From: JAGNLA01 sp964472265
Lineage (GTDB): Bacteria; Caldisericota; Caldisericia; JAAYUI01
Assembly (NCBI GenBank): GCA_964472265.1
Contig: CAYYJO010000042.1
Location: 1 to 16,711, forward strand
Length of the DNA: 16,711 nt
Direction of reading: 5' to 3'
Shown in pieces: positions 1 through 6,963 of the stretch. The first letter of the stretch is position 1; every line of letters starts with the position of its first letter. The notes beneath the pieces were generated by a model. It was given only the letters and a program-made list of their open reading frames with translations, made no database searches and had not been told where the DNA came from. A program made the position numbers and the translations under genes.

Positions 1-106
1 TCCCTCATCCGGCTTTCAGCCACCTTCTCCCCAAACTTCGTTTCAGGAGAAGGATTCAAAACAAAAACCCTCGCCCAGACGAAGTCAGGGAGAGGGTAGG
101 GTGAGG
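1..106. repeat. Imperfect palindromic intergenic repeat
   Basis: There is no gene here. The outer ends CCTCATCC (3-10) and GGGTGAGG (99-106) are imperfect inverted copies. Inside are two hairpins: CCTTCTCC (23-30) with GGAGAAGG (46-53), whose loop holds AAAC/GTTT, and CCCTCGCCC (68-76) with GGGAGAGGG (88-96), which has one mismatch. This nested structure resembles dispersed REP/MITE-like intergenic repeats. It lies downstream of fabD and could protect or terminate that transcript, but no T-tract follows the stems. Assignment as a dispersed repeat is inference from one copy. Confidence 0.6.
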
Positions 107-122
107 AGTGTTTATTGTTTGT

Positions 123-184
123 CCCCTTATCAAGGGGGATGCAGGGGGATTATATAAACCTACAACCTCCCTTAATAATGGAGG
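123..184. repeat. Two further short palindromes downstream of fabD
   Basis: CCCCTT (123-128) and AAGGGG (132-137) form a tight hairpin with a 3-nt loop. CCTCC (166-170) and GGAGG (180-184) form a second stem around an AT-rich loop. The first is of a kind often seen as scattered intergenic repeats. Neither is followed on the minus strand by a convincing U-tract, so I do not call a Rho-independent terminator for fabD. Confidence 0.5.
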
Positions 185-194
185 CAAGAAATAT

Positions 195-1097
195 TTACTG
201 ATACAGCGTTTCCACGTTTGAAGTCGTCAGATTCGGTACGATCTGTCCGTTGAGGCCGGTGAGGACGTTCTTTGCGCCGACTTCGACGAAATCATCGACA
301 CCAAGCGCCATCGCCTGCAGAATCGACTTCTCCCAGAGAACCGGCGAGTTGATCTGCTTTGTTAGGTTCATCCTGATTTCTGCAGCTGTCTTCATCGGTT
401 GAGCGTTGACGTTTGCGATAACCGGGAACTGTGCATCTTTTATGTCGGCTGCCTCAAGGTCTTTTGCAAACTCTTGAGCAACAGGATTCATCAGTGACGA
501 GTGGAATGGGGCTGACACGTTGAGAAGTTTGGCCAGTCTTGCCTTTTCGGCCTTTGCAAGCTCCATCGCCTTCTTGACCGCTTCGGTCTGGCCTGAAACG
601 ACGATCTGTGACGAGGAGTTGAAGTTTGCCGGTTCGCAGACGCCAAGGTCTGATGCGTTGTGGCAGACTTCCTTGACCTTTTCGATCGGGAGGCCGATGA
701 TTGCGCCCATCGTGCCAGGAATTTTTGCGGTTGCGTCGCGCATGAGTTCGCCTCTGCGCCTGACGAGTTTGAGGGCGGTTGCAAGGTCAATTGCCCCAGC
801 TGCGTAAAGGGCTGAATATTCGCCAAGGCTGTGGCCGAGAGCATAGGAGCAAGTCATCCCTTTTGCCTTGAGGAATTCGATCCAGGCTGCTGAACAGGCA
901 AGGAGCGCCGGCTGGGTGTTTTCGGTCTGGGTCAGCTCTTCGAGCGGGCCTTCGCTCATGAGCTTCAGAAGATCAAAGCCAAGGATGCCGTTTACTTTGT
1001 CCAGGACTGCCTTCCCTTCAGCAAATGCTGCAACCTTGTTTATCATTCCGACGTACTGCGAACCCTGTCCGGGCATAAGAAATGCTCTATTTGCCAT
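195..1097 (-). CDS. fabD: Malonyl-CoA:ACP transacylase
   Basis: FabD moves malonyl groups from CoA to acyl carrier protein, supplying the extender unit for type II fatty-acid synthesis in the cytoplasm. The 300-residue product has the family length and motifs: N-terminal MPGQGSQ (Gln11), nucleophile elbow GHSLGEY with Ser90, the substrate-carboxylate Arg in RRRG (about 115), and catalytic His199 in SAPFHS. I chose the ATG at 1097 because MANRAFLMPGQG is the normal N-terminus and GAGGAG lies about 6 nt upstream; the in-frame extension to 1160 runs through the sigma-factor gene. The start overlaps the sigma-factor stop by 11 bp, implying coupled translation. No other fab gene lies beside it in this window, which is unusual. 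Palindromic repeats follow. Confidence 0.96.
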   Translation of the reverse strand: MANRAFLMPGQGSQYVGMINKVAAFAEGKAVLDKVNGILGFDLLKLMSEGPLEELTQTENTQPALLACSAAWIEFLKAKGMTCSYALGHSLGEYSALYAAGAIDLATALKLVRRRGELMRDATAKIPGTMGAIIGLPIEKVKEVCHNASDLGVCEPANFNSSSQIVVSGQTEAVKKAMELAKAEKARLAKLLNVSAPFHSSLMNPVAQEFAKDLEAADIKDAQFPVIANVNAQPMKTAAEIRMNLTKQINSPVLWEKSILQAMALGVDDFVEVGAKNVLTGLNGQIVPNLTTSNVETLYQ

Positions 1098-1611
1098 TTT
1101 CAATCTCCTCTGCAATTTGTTTAAATTTTTGCTTGGCTCTGAAAGCCCTGACTTTTGCAAGGTTTACCGAGATGCCAAGTGATTCTGCGATATCTTTGAA
1201 CGACATGTCGTTGAGCTCACGCATGATTATTATCGCCCTGTACTGTTCCGGTAGCTCGTTTAGGGCTATCATCGCAATGCCCTGTTCGTCATGCCTGATC
1301 ACTTCATCCTGGGGGTCAACATCCTCATGGTCTTCAATGGGCGGTCTTCTTGAACGCTTCTTGATCTCACGAAGGGCTGTGTTGATGGTGATCCTGTAAA
1401 TCCATGTGGAAAGCTTTGACTCACCCTTGAAATGCTTGATGCCGAGGAAAATCCTCAGGAACACAAGTTGGGACACATCCATTGCGTCTTCGCGGTTGCC
1501 CATAAGGTAATAAGATTCGGTGAAGACCTTGTCCCCGAATTTTTCTATGAGCTCGTCAAAGGCCTTTTCGTCGCCTTTCTTGGCAAGCTCGATCATTTCC
1601 AGTTCGTCCAA
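1087..1611 (-). CDS. ECF-type (sigma-70 family) RNA polymerase sigma factor
   Basis: This 174-residue protein has the two-domain layout of extracytoplasmic-function sigma factors. Sigma region 2 spans about residues 10-85 (REDAMDVSQLVFLRIF, then KLSTWIYRITINTA). After an acidic linker, region 4 spans about 115-168 (LPEQYRAIIIMRELNDMSFK and a helix-turn-helix GISVNLAKVRAFRAK). It should direct core polymerase to a small regulon. The start is TTG at 1611, directly after the TAG of the 61-residue gene; AAGGAG sits at 1618-1623 inside that gene, 6 nt from the TTG, and no better start exists. The 3' end overlaps fabD by 11 bp. No classical anti-sigma factor is adjacent. The neighbouring small membrane protein and lipoprotein could sense the signal, but that is inference. 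Confidence 0.92.
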   Translation of the reverse strand: MDELEMIELAKKGDEKAFDELIEKFGDKVFTESYYLMGNREDAMDVSQLVFLRIFLGIKHFKGESKLSTWIYRITINTALREIKKRSRRPPIEDHEDVDPQDEVIRHDEQGIAMIALNELPEQYRAIIIMRELNDMSFKDIAESLGISVNLAKVRAFRAKQKFKQIAEEIENGK

Positions 1612-1797
1612 CTACTTCTCCTTGAAAAACGAGATGAGGAGGAATGCTGATCCGGCGATGATGATAACCCATGAAAACCACGGTGTCCAATCGAGCGGGA
1701 GACCGATTGGGTTTCCGTTTGCGTCCTTGACTGCGATTGCAAGAATTCCACCTGCCATGAAGATGGCGGCGGCTACTCTCAGAGCCCAGCGAATCAT
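1612..1797 (-). CDS. Small two-span membrane protein (61 aa), unknown function
   Basis: This is a 61-residue hydrophobic protein. Helix 1 is about residues 3-23, followed by a short polar loop containing KDANGNP, then helix 2 at about 41-57 and a basic tail FFKEK. AGGAGG just downstream of the previous gene's TAA gives a strong ribosome binding site about 3-4 nt from the ATG. It lies 9 bp after the lipoprotein gene, and its TAG directly abuts the TTG start of the ECF sigma gene, so the three are probably co-transcribed and translationally linked. I do not recognise the family. Its position suggests a role with the sigma factor or lipoprotein, perhaps as a membrane tether, but it has no visible anti-sigma domain. 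Confidence 0.8.
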   Translation of the reverse strand: MIRWALRVAAAIFMAGGILAIAVKDANGNPIGLPLDWTPWFSWVIIIAGSAFLLISFFKEK

Positions 1798-1806
1798 GCT
1801 CCTCCT

Positions 1807-3405
1807 TTAAAGTCCAACTTCGGCGATGACCACTTCATAGGGATCCATATTTATTTGATACACAAACTCCGATCCGGTAACCTTCACACCCTTAATCTGT
1901 TTGCCTGTTGTGTTGGAAAGCAGGACAAGACGCTTTCCCTTGTAATCAAAGGCCGAATAGATCACGTCCGGGTTTGTGTCATTGTCTGAGTCGGTTTGAA
2001 TGTTGCAGTTTAGTCCGGTTACTGGCACGCCTTCAAAAAAATAAGGCTCATATTTTTTTATCTCTGCAAAAAGTTTTTTGCTCTCGTCGATGAGTTTTTG
2101 TGGAGCGACGTAATATGCCCAGTAGCAGATGCCTCTTGCGCCCATGATTATAGGTGTCCATGTCATCCAGCGGAACTCGTACTCTGTTGGGATTGTCCAG
2201 GTTGGGTAAGATTTAATGTCTCCGAATGCTTGCGGGACGAAAACAAAGTTTTTCTGCTGGTTTCTGGCAATTTTTACGGCCTTTGAAACCCATTGTGTCA
2301 TCCAGTTCAAGTTTCTTCGTGTTACCTCGACAGGGTAGCAGTCGATGAAGATTTCGTCGCATGCTTTCGAGTAAACCTGCAGCACCTTCCAGTCCTGGAA
2401 GACGGCTTCGAGCTTGTGTTCCGGGTTCGGGTCAAACTCCCTGACGATGTCATGGATGTCTTTTAGTCTGTCTGGATCGATGTTTCTTAGTTCTGGTTCG
2501 TCGCACAGGTACCAGCCGTAAAGTGCGGGATGATTTGAGAATTTGCGTATTCTTTCAGCTAACCTTTCGCGGCTTGTACGTCGTGTCGGGAGATCCCAGT
2601 AAACCTGGGAACCGGCGTTGACGAAGTTTATTCCCCTCACAACTGTTTCGTCAAGATCAATATTGTCGACGTTGAATGAGACTTTCACCCATTGGTCGCG
2701 TTCTTTTGGAATGTTGCCTGCTCGGATCGCCGGAAGATTTTTTTCATACTCTTTTCTCGGAAACAGGTCTTCACCCCAGTAGACACGGTATTTCCAGGCG
2801 AAAGCGCTCTCGTCCTTTTTGGCTGCATAAAACTCAAGCATCAACTCTTTGACGGTTGAATCTGAAGGGATGTAGACCATGACTTCAAAAACATCGTGCG
2901 GCTGGATGTTGAGTACTGGATAGCCGGTGTAATCCATGTAGAAACCGTGCTGGTTTATGCCCTTTTTATCCCATCCACCGTGATGGCTGGCCTGTTTCTT
3001 GTCTGTTATCTGCGGAATGTTCACATTTTGATACGCGTAATCAAAAGACCACTGCCAGTCACCGATTGTGAACGCAGGCTTGGGCATGTCGTTGTCAAAC
3101 CACTTCCAGTCAGCCGTGACATCAAGTAGTACTTTGATTCCACGCTTGTTGGCTTCATCAAGGTAAGTCTGGATTTCAGAATCTTCCAGTCTCCCTGAAA
3201 GGATGTAGGTTATTGCGAAATTGCCGCCGGTTTGTTTGATGCCCTCGAGGTCTTCCGTTTTCAAAGAAGAGTACCATCCAAGGGAAAAGCCTTTGTTTGA
3301 AACAGGCTCGATTCCGCTCGGTTCAGGATTGCCGGTTTCGGGTTTTCCCGATGTGCAGCCAGAGAGTATGACGGTAATGACAAGTGCAAGTAGTGTCTTT
3401 TTCAT
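1807..3405 (-). CDS. Lipoprotein with glycosidase-like TIM-barrel and inserted beta domain
   Basis: This 532-residue envelope lipoprotein has a signal peptide ending in lipobox LSGC (acylated Cys17) and a Pro/Gly/Ser-rich tether to about residue 36. Residues 39-100 (GFSLGWYSSL, then GIKVLLDVTADW) look like the first strands of a beta/alpha barrel. Residues about 110-270 look like an inserted carbohydrate-binding-type beta-sandwich rich in aromatic residues. The barrel resumes at 280-455 with NHPALYGWYLCDEPE, whose Asp302/Glu303 are candidate catalytic acids, and the Trp/Tyr-rich segment RGICYWAYY. A small beta domain (about 460-532) ends the protein. The pattern fits a glycoside hydrolase-like or sugar-binding surface protein, but I cannot name a GH family or substrate. 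It heads the operon with the 61-residue protein, ECF sigma factor and fabD. No good Shine-Dalgarno precedes the ATG. Confidence 0.82.
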   Translation of the reverse strand: MKKTLLALVITVILSGCTSGKPETGNPEPSGIEPVSNKGFSLGWYSSLKTEDLEGIKQTGGNFAITYILSGRLEDSEIQTYLDEANKRGIKVLLDVTADWKWFDNDMPKPAFTIGDWQWSFDYAYQNVNIPQITDKKQASHHGGWDKKGINQHGFYMDYTGYPVLNIQPHDVFEVMVYIPSDSTVKELMLEFYAAKKDESAFAWKYRVYWGEDLFPRKEYEKNLPAIRAGNIPKERDQWVKVSFNVDNIDLDETVVRGINFVNAGSQVYWDLPTRRTSRERLAERIRKFSNHPALYGWYLCDEPELRNIDPDRLKDIHDIVREFDPNPEHKLEAVFQDWKVLQVYSKACDEIFIDCYPVEVTRRNLNWMTQWVSKAVKIARNQQKNFVFVPQAFGDIKSYPTWTIPTEYEFRWMTWTPIIMGARGICYWAYYVAPQKLIDESKKLFAEIKKYEPYFFEGVPVTGLNCNIQTDSDNDTNPDVIYSAFDYKGKRLVLLSNTTGKQIKGVKVTGSEFVYQINMDPYEVVIAEVGL

Positions 3406-3418
3406 GTGCCGGTTGAAA

Positions 3419-3448
3419 ATGATAGCACAGGAAACACCTCTAGTTCAA
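3419..3448 (-). promoter_or_regulatory. Candidate sigma-70 promoter of the lipoprotein operon
   Basis: On the minus strand, -35 TTGAAC (3448-3443) is followed after 18 nt by -10 TATCAT (3424-3419), which is preceded by TGC as in an extended -10. Transcription would start near 3412, only 6-8 nt before the ATG at 3405. That gives a nearly leaderless mRNA and agrees with the absence of a Shine-Dalgarno. Called by eye. Confidence 0.45.
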
Positions 3449-3580
3449 GAGGACAGAGAAATCAAGTTTCAAAATGTCGTTTTCACAACTTGTAACTTTT
3501 TTTCGTTTGGGTTGTCATATAGGTTACCAAAGCGAAAGGCTCTGGTGAAGCAAAAAAGTTAAATTAATTGGAGGTTAAAA

Positions 3581-3984
3581 ATGGAAACTAAGGACATTAC
3601 TAGACACATCATTTGGGCGCTCGTCATTTCAGTTGGCTGGTGGCTTGTTACATGGCTGCTTGGCATGATTCCGACAATCGGTGCATGGCTCATCCAGATC
3701 ATCAGCTGGACGTTTGTTTTCGGCCTTCTGTTCTACGCAATCAACGGCAAGGGAATGACACATGGTCTTGTGGCCGGTATCATCTACGCCATCGTTTTCC
3801 TTGTTGTTTACATTCTTCTTGGCGGAATGCTCTTCGCGCTCCCGATTTCAGGACAGATGCTCCCGTTTTTGGACCATATCAGTCCTTCGGACAGATGTTT
3901 GCATGGCCTTCTGGAGTTTGGCTTCAGCTCATTGCCTTCCTTCTCTTCGGCGCTTTCATCGGCTGGGCAAACGATCACAAGTAA
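3581..3984 (+). CDS. Small polytopic membrane protein, apparent frameshift at 3866-3870
   Basis: TGGAGG (3569-3574) lies 6 nt before the ATG. Three hydrophobic spans are read in frame: about residues 10-30, 33-52 and 62-90. After a T5 run at 3866-3870 the opening frame becomes polar and Ser-rich and would run through the terminator to 4057. The -1 frame instead continues with a fourth span (GVWLQLIAFLLFGAFIG) and ends WANDHK at 3984, just before the terminator. One extra T would give a continuous protein of about 134 residues. The tail also matches that of the next gene (LLFG, then three residues, G-Tyr/Trp, Asn, basic residues), so the shifted frame is the ancestral one. A sequencing error, a disabling deletion or phase variation all fit. 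The function is unknown. Confidence 0.72.
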
Positions 3985-4002
3985 TCTCTGTCGGTATAAA
4001 CT

Positions 4003-4034
4003 AGGCTCCGCTTGCAAGCGGAGCCTTTTCATTT
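4003..4034 (+). terminator. Rho-independent terminator
   Basis: GGCTCCGCTT (4004-4013) pairs perfectly with AAGCGGAGCC (4016-4025), so the whole element is a near-perfect palindrome. The sequence TTTTCATTTT follows. It begins 18 nt after the -1 frame stop at 3984 of the preceding gene and terminates plus-strand transcription. Its placement argues that 3984 is the true gene end. Confidence 0.9.
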
Positions 4035-4165
4035 TATGGATTGTTTATAAAGATTAAGATGATAACTGTCAATATTCTGAAAAACCGATTTGTTGCTTTC
4101 ATTTTGGTTAATATTTGAAATTAAGGTTAAAAATCATAAAATGGCTATAACCTAGGAGGTTGATG

Positions 4166-4591
4166 ATGAATAGATTCGTAAATCACTTGCTGATTTCACT
4201 GTTAATCGCTTTTGGTCAGGCGATACTGTTGTTTATCCTGCTATTTACCGGACCAGCCATGCTGGTTTTGTTTCCGGCGCTAGTTTTACCGTTCCCGTTT
4301 GTGCTTTGGTATCTCGGAATGAGTGATGCAAAATCAATTGGTGAGGGTATTGGCTTTTCTTTTTTGTACTTCTTTTCGTGGGTTATCGGCATCGTTATTT
4401 TAGCTTTGAGCAGATATCCGTGGGTTGGTTATGAAGCATATAATTATTTATATGGAACATACGCCGGTTTCAGCTATGGGGATATTAACTCAATGATTCT
4501 GCCTGCAATTTTACTATTCCTTGGCTTACTGATAGGTGTACTACTGTTTGGTTTGTCTTGTGGCTATATCAACAAAAAGAAGCAGTCCTGA
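4166..4591 (+). CDS. Small polytopic membrane protein (141 aa), paralogue-like neighbour
   Basis: The product has about four transmembrane spans: roughly residues 8-29, 31-49, 61-82 and 109-131. It ends with a basic tail, GYINKKKQS. Three in-frame starts lie together at 4160 (TTG), 4163 and 4166. AGGAGG at 4154-4159 is 6 nt from the ATG at 4166 and only 3 nt from the one at 4163, so I chose 4166. The span number, length and C-terminal pattern (LLFG, three residues, G-aromatic, Asn, basic residues) match the frameshifted protein upstream, suggesting an old tandem duplication. It has its own terminator downstream. I do not recognise a named family, and transport or stress functions would be guesses. 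Confidence 0.82.
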   Translation: MNRFVNHLLISLLIAFGQAILLFILLFTGPAMLVLFPALVLPFPFVLWYLGMSDAKSIGEGIGFSFLYFFSWVIGIVILALSRYPWVGYEAYNYLYGTYAGFSYGDINSMILPAILLFLGLLIGVLLFGLSCGYINKKKQS

Positions 4592-4608
4592 TCTTTTAGT
4601 CGTCATTC

Positions 4609-4637
4609 AAGCCGTGTCCTTGTGGCACGGCTTTTTT
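4609..4637 (+). terminator. Rho-independent terminator
   Basis: AAGCCGTG (4609-4616) pairs with CACGGCTT (4626-4633) across a 9-nt loop, and a run of T residues follows to 4637. It lies 18 nt after the TGA of the 141-residue membrane protein and acts on the plus strand. There is no T-tract on the other side, so it should not stop minus-strand transcripts. Confidence 0.9.
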
Positions 4638-4666
4638 CTTTTCCTCCAAACAGGTAGAATGATTCC

Positions 4667-4888
4667 ATGAATATTGAAACCTGGGTTCTAATTTTGGTTC
4701 CGTCAGTGGCCATTGCGGCTGCAGCTTTGTGGTTCACGATTTCCTATGCCAGGCGTGATCCGAAACGGCAACAGGAAAACATAGAGATGCTCAAAAATGT
4801 TGACGAAGCCTTGAAGAAAGGCGAAATCACACCCGAGGACGCAAAGACCGTTCGTGAATCTGTGGAAGGCACAACTGAACAGGACTAG
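4667..4888 (+). CDS. Small single-span membrane protein (73 aa)
   Basis: This 73-residue protein has one N-terminal transmembrane helix (about residues 6-27) and a charged cytoplasmic tail. The tail contains a short helical pair, MLKNVDEALKKGEITPEDAKTV, that recalls SHOCT-like C-terminal motifs (Leu, then Gly-Glu-Ile-Thr, then acidic residues), though I cannot confirm this. The Shine-Dalgarno is poor (CAGGTAG about 9 nt upstream), but the nearby upstream ATG at 4660 meets a stop at once. It follows the terminator at 4609-4637, so it needs its own promoter, which I could not identify. Its stop lies 3 bp from the end of the convergent trk operon. The function is unknown. Confidence 0.65.
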   Translation: MNIETWVLILVPSVAIAAAALWFTISYARRDPKRQQENIEMLKNVDEALKKGEITPEDAKTVRESVEGTTEQD

Positions 4889-4891
4889 TTT

Positions 4892-5443
4892 TTAAGAATC
4901 TCCATCAATAATGCCGGTCAAAATGTTGCGGTTTTTTGAGCTTTTGCTCCTGAGGTTGTTTATCAGTCGTTCGATTACCAGATAAAGCGCCAACGAGCCG
5001 AGGAAAACTGCGAGAAGAATCTTCCAAAGCGGGACTGGCATTGAAATAGGGTAGCCTGGCTCAATGACGGTCAGAGACTCGCCTTGCATATCCAGCTCCC
5101 CGTCTGTTAATTTGTCAGCATTGAAAACCTTTCCTTCAATCCTTACCGTGTCACCTTTGTAGAGGTGCTGACCCCAGACTTTCACAGATTTTGTCTGTTG
5201 GCAATCGTTGAAGAATACGCCAATTGCGAGATTTCCATCGGTTACATTGATCCAGCATCCATCGCGTCGCTCAATTGGTTCGGAGATGACTTCGCCTTCA
5301 AGAACCACCGGTCTTCCGTTCATGCTTGGATTTTTTGAAACTATGTCGATAAGCTCGCTTGAGCTGTAAATTCTGTCGGTTGCCAAGATGCACTGTGGGA
5401 TAATGAATAGGATTGTTGCTGCCAAAAGGGCTTTCCAGTTCAT
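4892..5443 (-). CDS. Membrane-anchored, exported OB-fold-like protein
   Basis: This 183-residue protein has an N-terminal signal or anchor sequence (about residues 4-21). A beta-rich domain at about 44-128 has an OB-fold-like strand pattern: VVLEGEVISEPIERR, CWINVTDGNLAIGVFF, KGDTVRIEGKVF. A transmembrane helix follows at about 139-158, then a basic cytoplasmic tail. The OB-like domain therefore probably faces outside the cytoplasm; Cys63 and Cys81 could form a disulfide. The start overlaps the trkH stop as ATGA, and the gene closes the potassium-uptake operon. Exported OB-like domains can bind proteins, ions or sugars as well as nucleic acids, so no ligand is proposed. A role in Trk assembly or regulation is inferred only from translational coupling. 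Confidence 0.78.
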   Translation of the reverse strand: MNWKALLAATILFIIPQCILATDRIYSSSELIDIVSKNPSMNGRPVVLEGEVISEPIERRDGCWINVTDGNLAIGVFFNDCQQTKSVKVWGQHLYKGDTVRIEGKVFNADKLTDGELDMQGESLTVIEPGYPISMPVPLWKILLAVFLGSLALYLVIERLINNLRSKSSKNRNILTGIIDGDS

Positions 5444-6963
5444 TGCGCCTTCCTTTTAAAGATCGATCCAATCCAGATGACGATTGTTCCAAACAAGGCA
5501 AAAATGCTCAGGAATTCCATTCTTCCGACCCACATCGAAATGATGTAAACGATTTTCAGAAGCAGTGGCATGCTTGGGGTTGTTATACCTACTGACAATC
5601 CGCACGTTGCCACAGCTGAGGTGGCTTCAAAAGTAGACATTGTTGCATCGTAACCCAAAAGAACTCCTGTCAGCGACGCCAGAAAGTACATCAGGGTGAA
5701 GCAAGTGAAAATGAAGAAAACTTGCTTGAGGGCTGACACTTCCATTGTTTGATCTTTGATGTGATGGTATTTGAGAGTCAAAACCGCCGACTCAGGAGCA
5801 ATGAGTTTTTTGATCTCGAATATGAGAGTTTTGAAAAGAAGACCGATCCTCATGTTCTTGAAACCACCAGCAGTAGAGGTCATGCATCCCCCGACGGCTG
5901 TTGCGATGATTATTCCAAACAGTGCGATATTGCCATACGAATGTGCAAACTGGGGAGAATAAACTGTTGCTTGGCCGGTTCCGGTATGCGCCGAGACGAC
6001 ATTAAACAAACCTCGTCTTATCACCGACATTATCCCATCATACATTTTTCCACTGAAAAGCCCGAAGGCAACGATTGACATTGTTATTGAGGCGGTGAAC
6101 GTGAATGAAAGAACTTCAATGTTCCTGAACAGCTCTTTTACATTGCCGCGCCACACCGTGTAGTGAAGGGCAAAATTGAACGAACCCAGAACCATGAACA
6201 CCATGTTCCCTATCTCAAAGGCAAATGAGTGGTAATACACGGCATTTTGTGATTGAGGGGCAAAACCGCATGTGCTCCATGCCGACATGAACATCCACAT
6301 ACCGTGAAGGAATCCCCTGTCCCAGGCGAAACCTTCAATCCAGGCGATTGTTGTGAGTACGATTGTCCCAACGGCCAAAGAGATAAGGGCGATGATCCAG
6401 ATTGATCTGGCCGTGTTTTTTATCGAAGGCATCAAAGTTTCATCCTTGCCTTCAGAAACCATTGTCTTAAATGACCCACCGGTTGCTGGGAGCAGGAAAG
6501 TCAGCGCCAGTACAATTATCCCCTGACCGCCGATGTAGGCGACAAGATGCCTCCACATGTTCAGGCCATTGCTCAGATGGTCGAGATCCTGAACGAGAAT
6601 CAAGCCTGATGTTGTGAAGCCGGACATCACTTCAAAATAACAATCGACAAAATAGACATAGTGACCGGAGAGATATAGGGGAACTGCACAAAACGCACAG
6701 GCGAAAAGCCATGTGGATGCTGATATTATCATGGCCTGGAGAAGGTTGGGTGACACCTTGTCGGCTTTGATGAATTTGCCAACCGTGTAACCAAAAATGA
6801 TGCATAGGGACATGGATATGATAAAATCAAATACGGTTGACCATTCACGGTAACAGATCGCGACAATTATCGGGATTATCATTGCAAGACCGAGGCCAAA
6901 AATTGCCTTGGCCGTGTATGACACAACCACATACATATCTTTTACCGAGAGTTTTTTTATCAT
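5440..6963 (-). CDS. trkH: TrkH/KtrB-family potassium uptake channel subunit
   Basis: TrkH is the membrane subunit that passes K+ and assembles with cytoplasmic RCK/TrkA rings. The 507-residue protein is strongly hydrophobic and shows four pore-loop repeats with filter glycines: FTTSGL (116-121), STCGF (230-234), HTGTGQ (326-331) and VATCGL (451-456). It also has the conserved GGCMTSTAGGFK segment (358-369) before the third M2-like region. Glycine at all four filter positions favours K+ over Na+ selectivity. Gln after the third filter glycine is unusual and worth aligning. The ATG overlaps the stop of the 59-residue gene (ATGA), and the stop overlaps the OB-like protein gene in the same way. 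The two TrkA genes lie upstream in the same operon. Confidence 0.95.
   Translation of the reverse strand: MIKKLSVKDMYVVVSYTAKAIFGLGLAMIIPIIVAICYREWSTVFDFIISMSLCIIFGYTVGKFIKADKVSPNLLQAMIISASTWLFACAFCAVPLYLSGHYVYFVDCYFEVMSGFTTSGLILVQDLDHLSNGLNMWRHLVAYIGGQGIIVLALTFLLPATGGSFKTMVSEGKDETLMPSIKNTARSIWIIALISLAVGTIVLTTIAWIEGFAWDRGFLHGMWMFMSAWSTCGFAPQSQNAVYYHSFAFEIGNMVFMVLGSFNFALHYTVWRGNVKELFRNIEVLSFTFTASITMSIVAFGLFSGKMYDGIMSVIRRGLFNVVSAHTGTGQATVYSPQFAHSYGNIALFGIIIATAVGGCMTSTAGGFKNMRIGLLFKTLIFEIKKLIAPESAVLTLKYHHIKDQTMEVSALKQVFFIFTCFTLMYFLASLTGVLLGYDATMSTFEATSAVATCGLSVGITTPSMPLLLKIVYIISMWVGRMEFLSIFALFGTIVIWIGSIFKRKAQ

Noticed and set aside
1098..1160. N-terminal extension of FabD to 1160
   Set aside because: It reads the end of the sigma-factor gene in another frame. 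The ATG at 1097 has a good ribosome binding site and the family's normal N-terminus.
3865..3871. Programmed -1 frameshift in the small membrane protein
   Set aside because: The heptamer G TTT TTG does not follow the X XXY YYZ rule, and I see no clear downstream pseudoknot. An indel in the T5 run is simpler.
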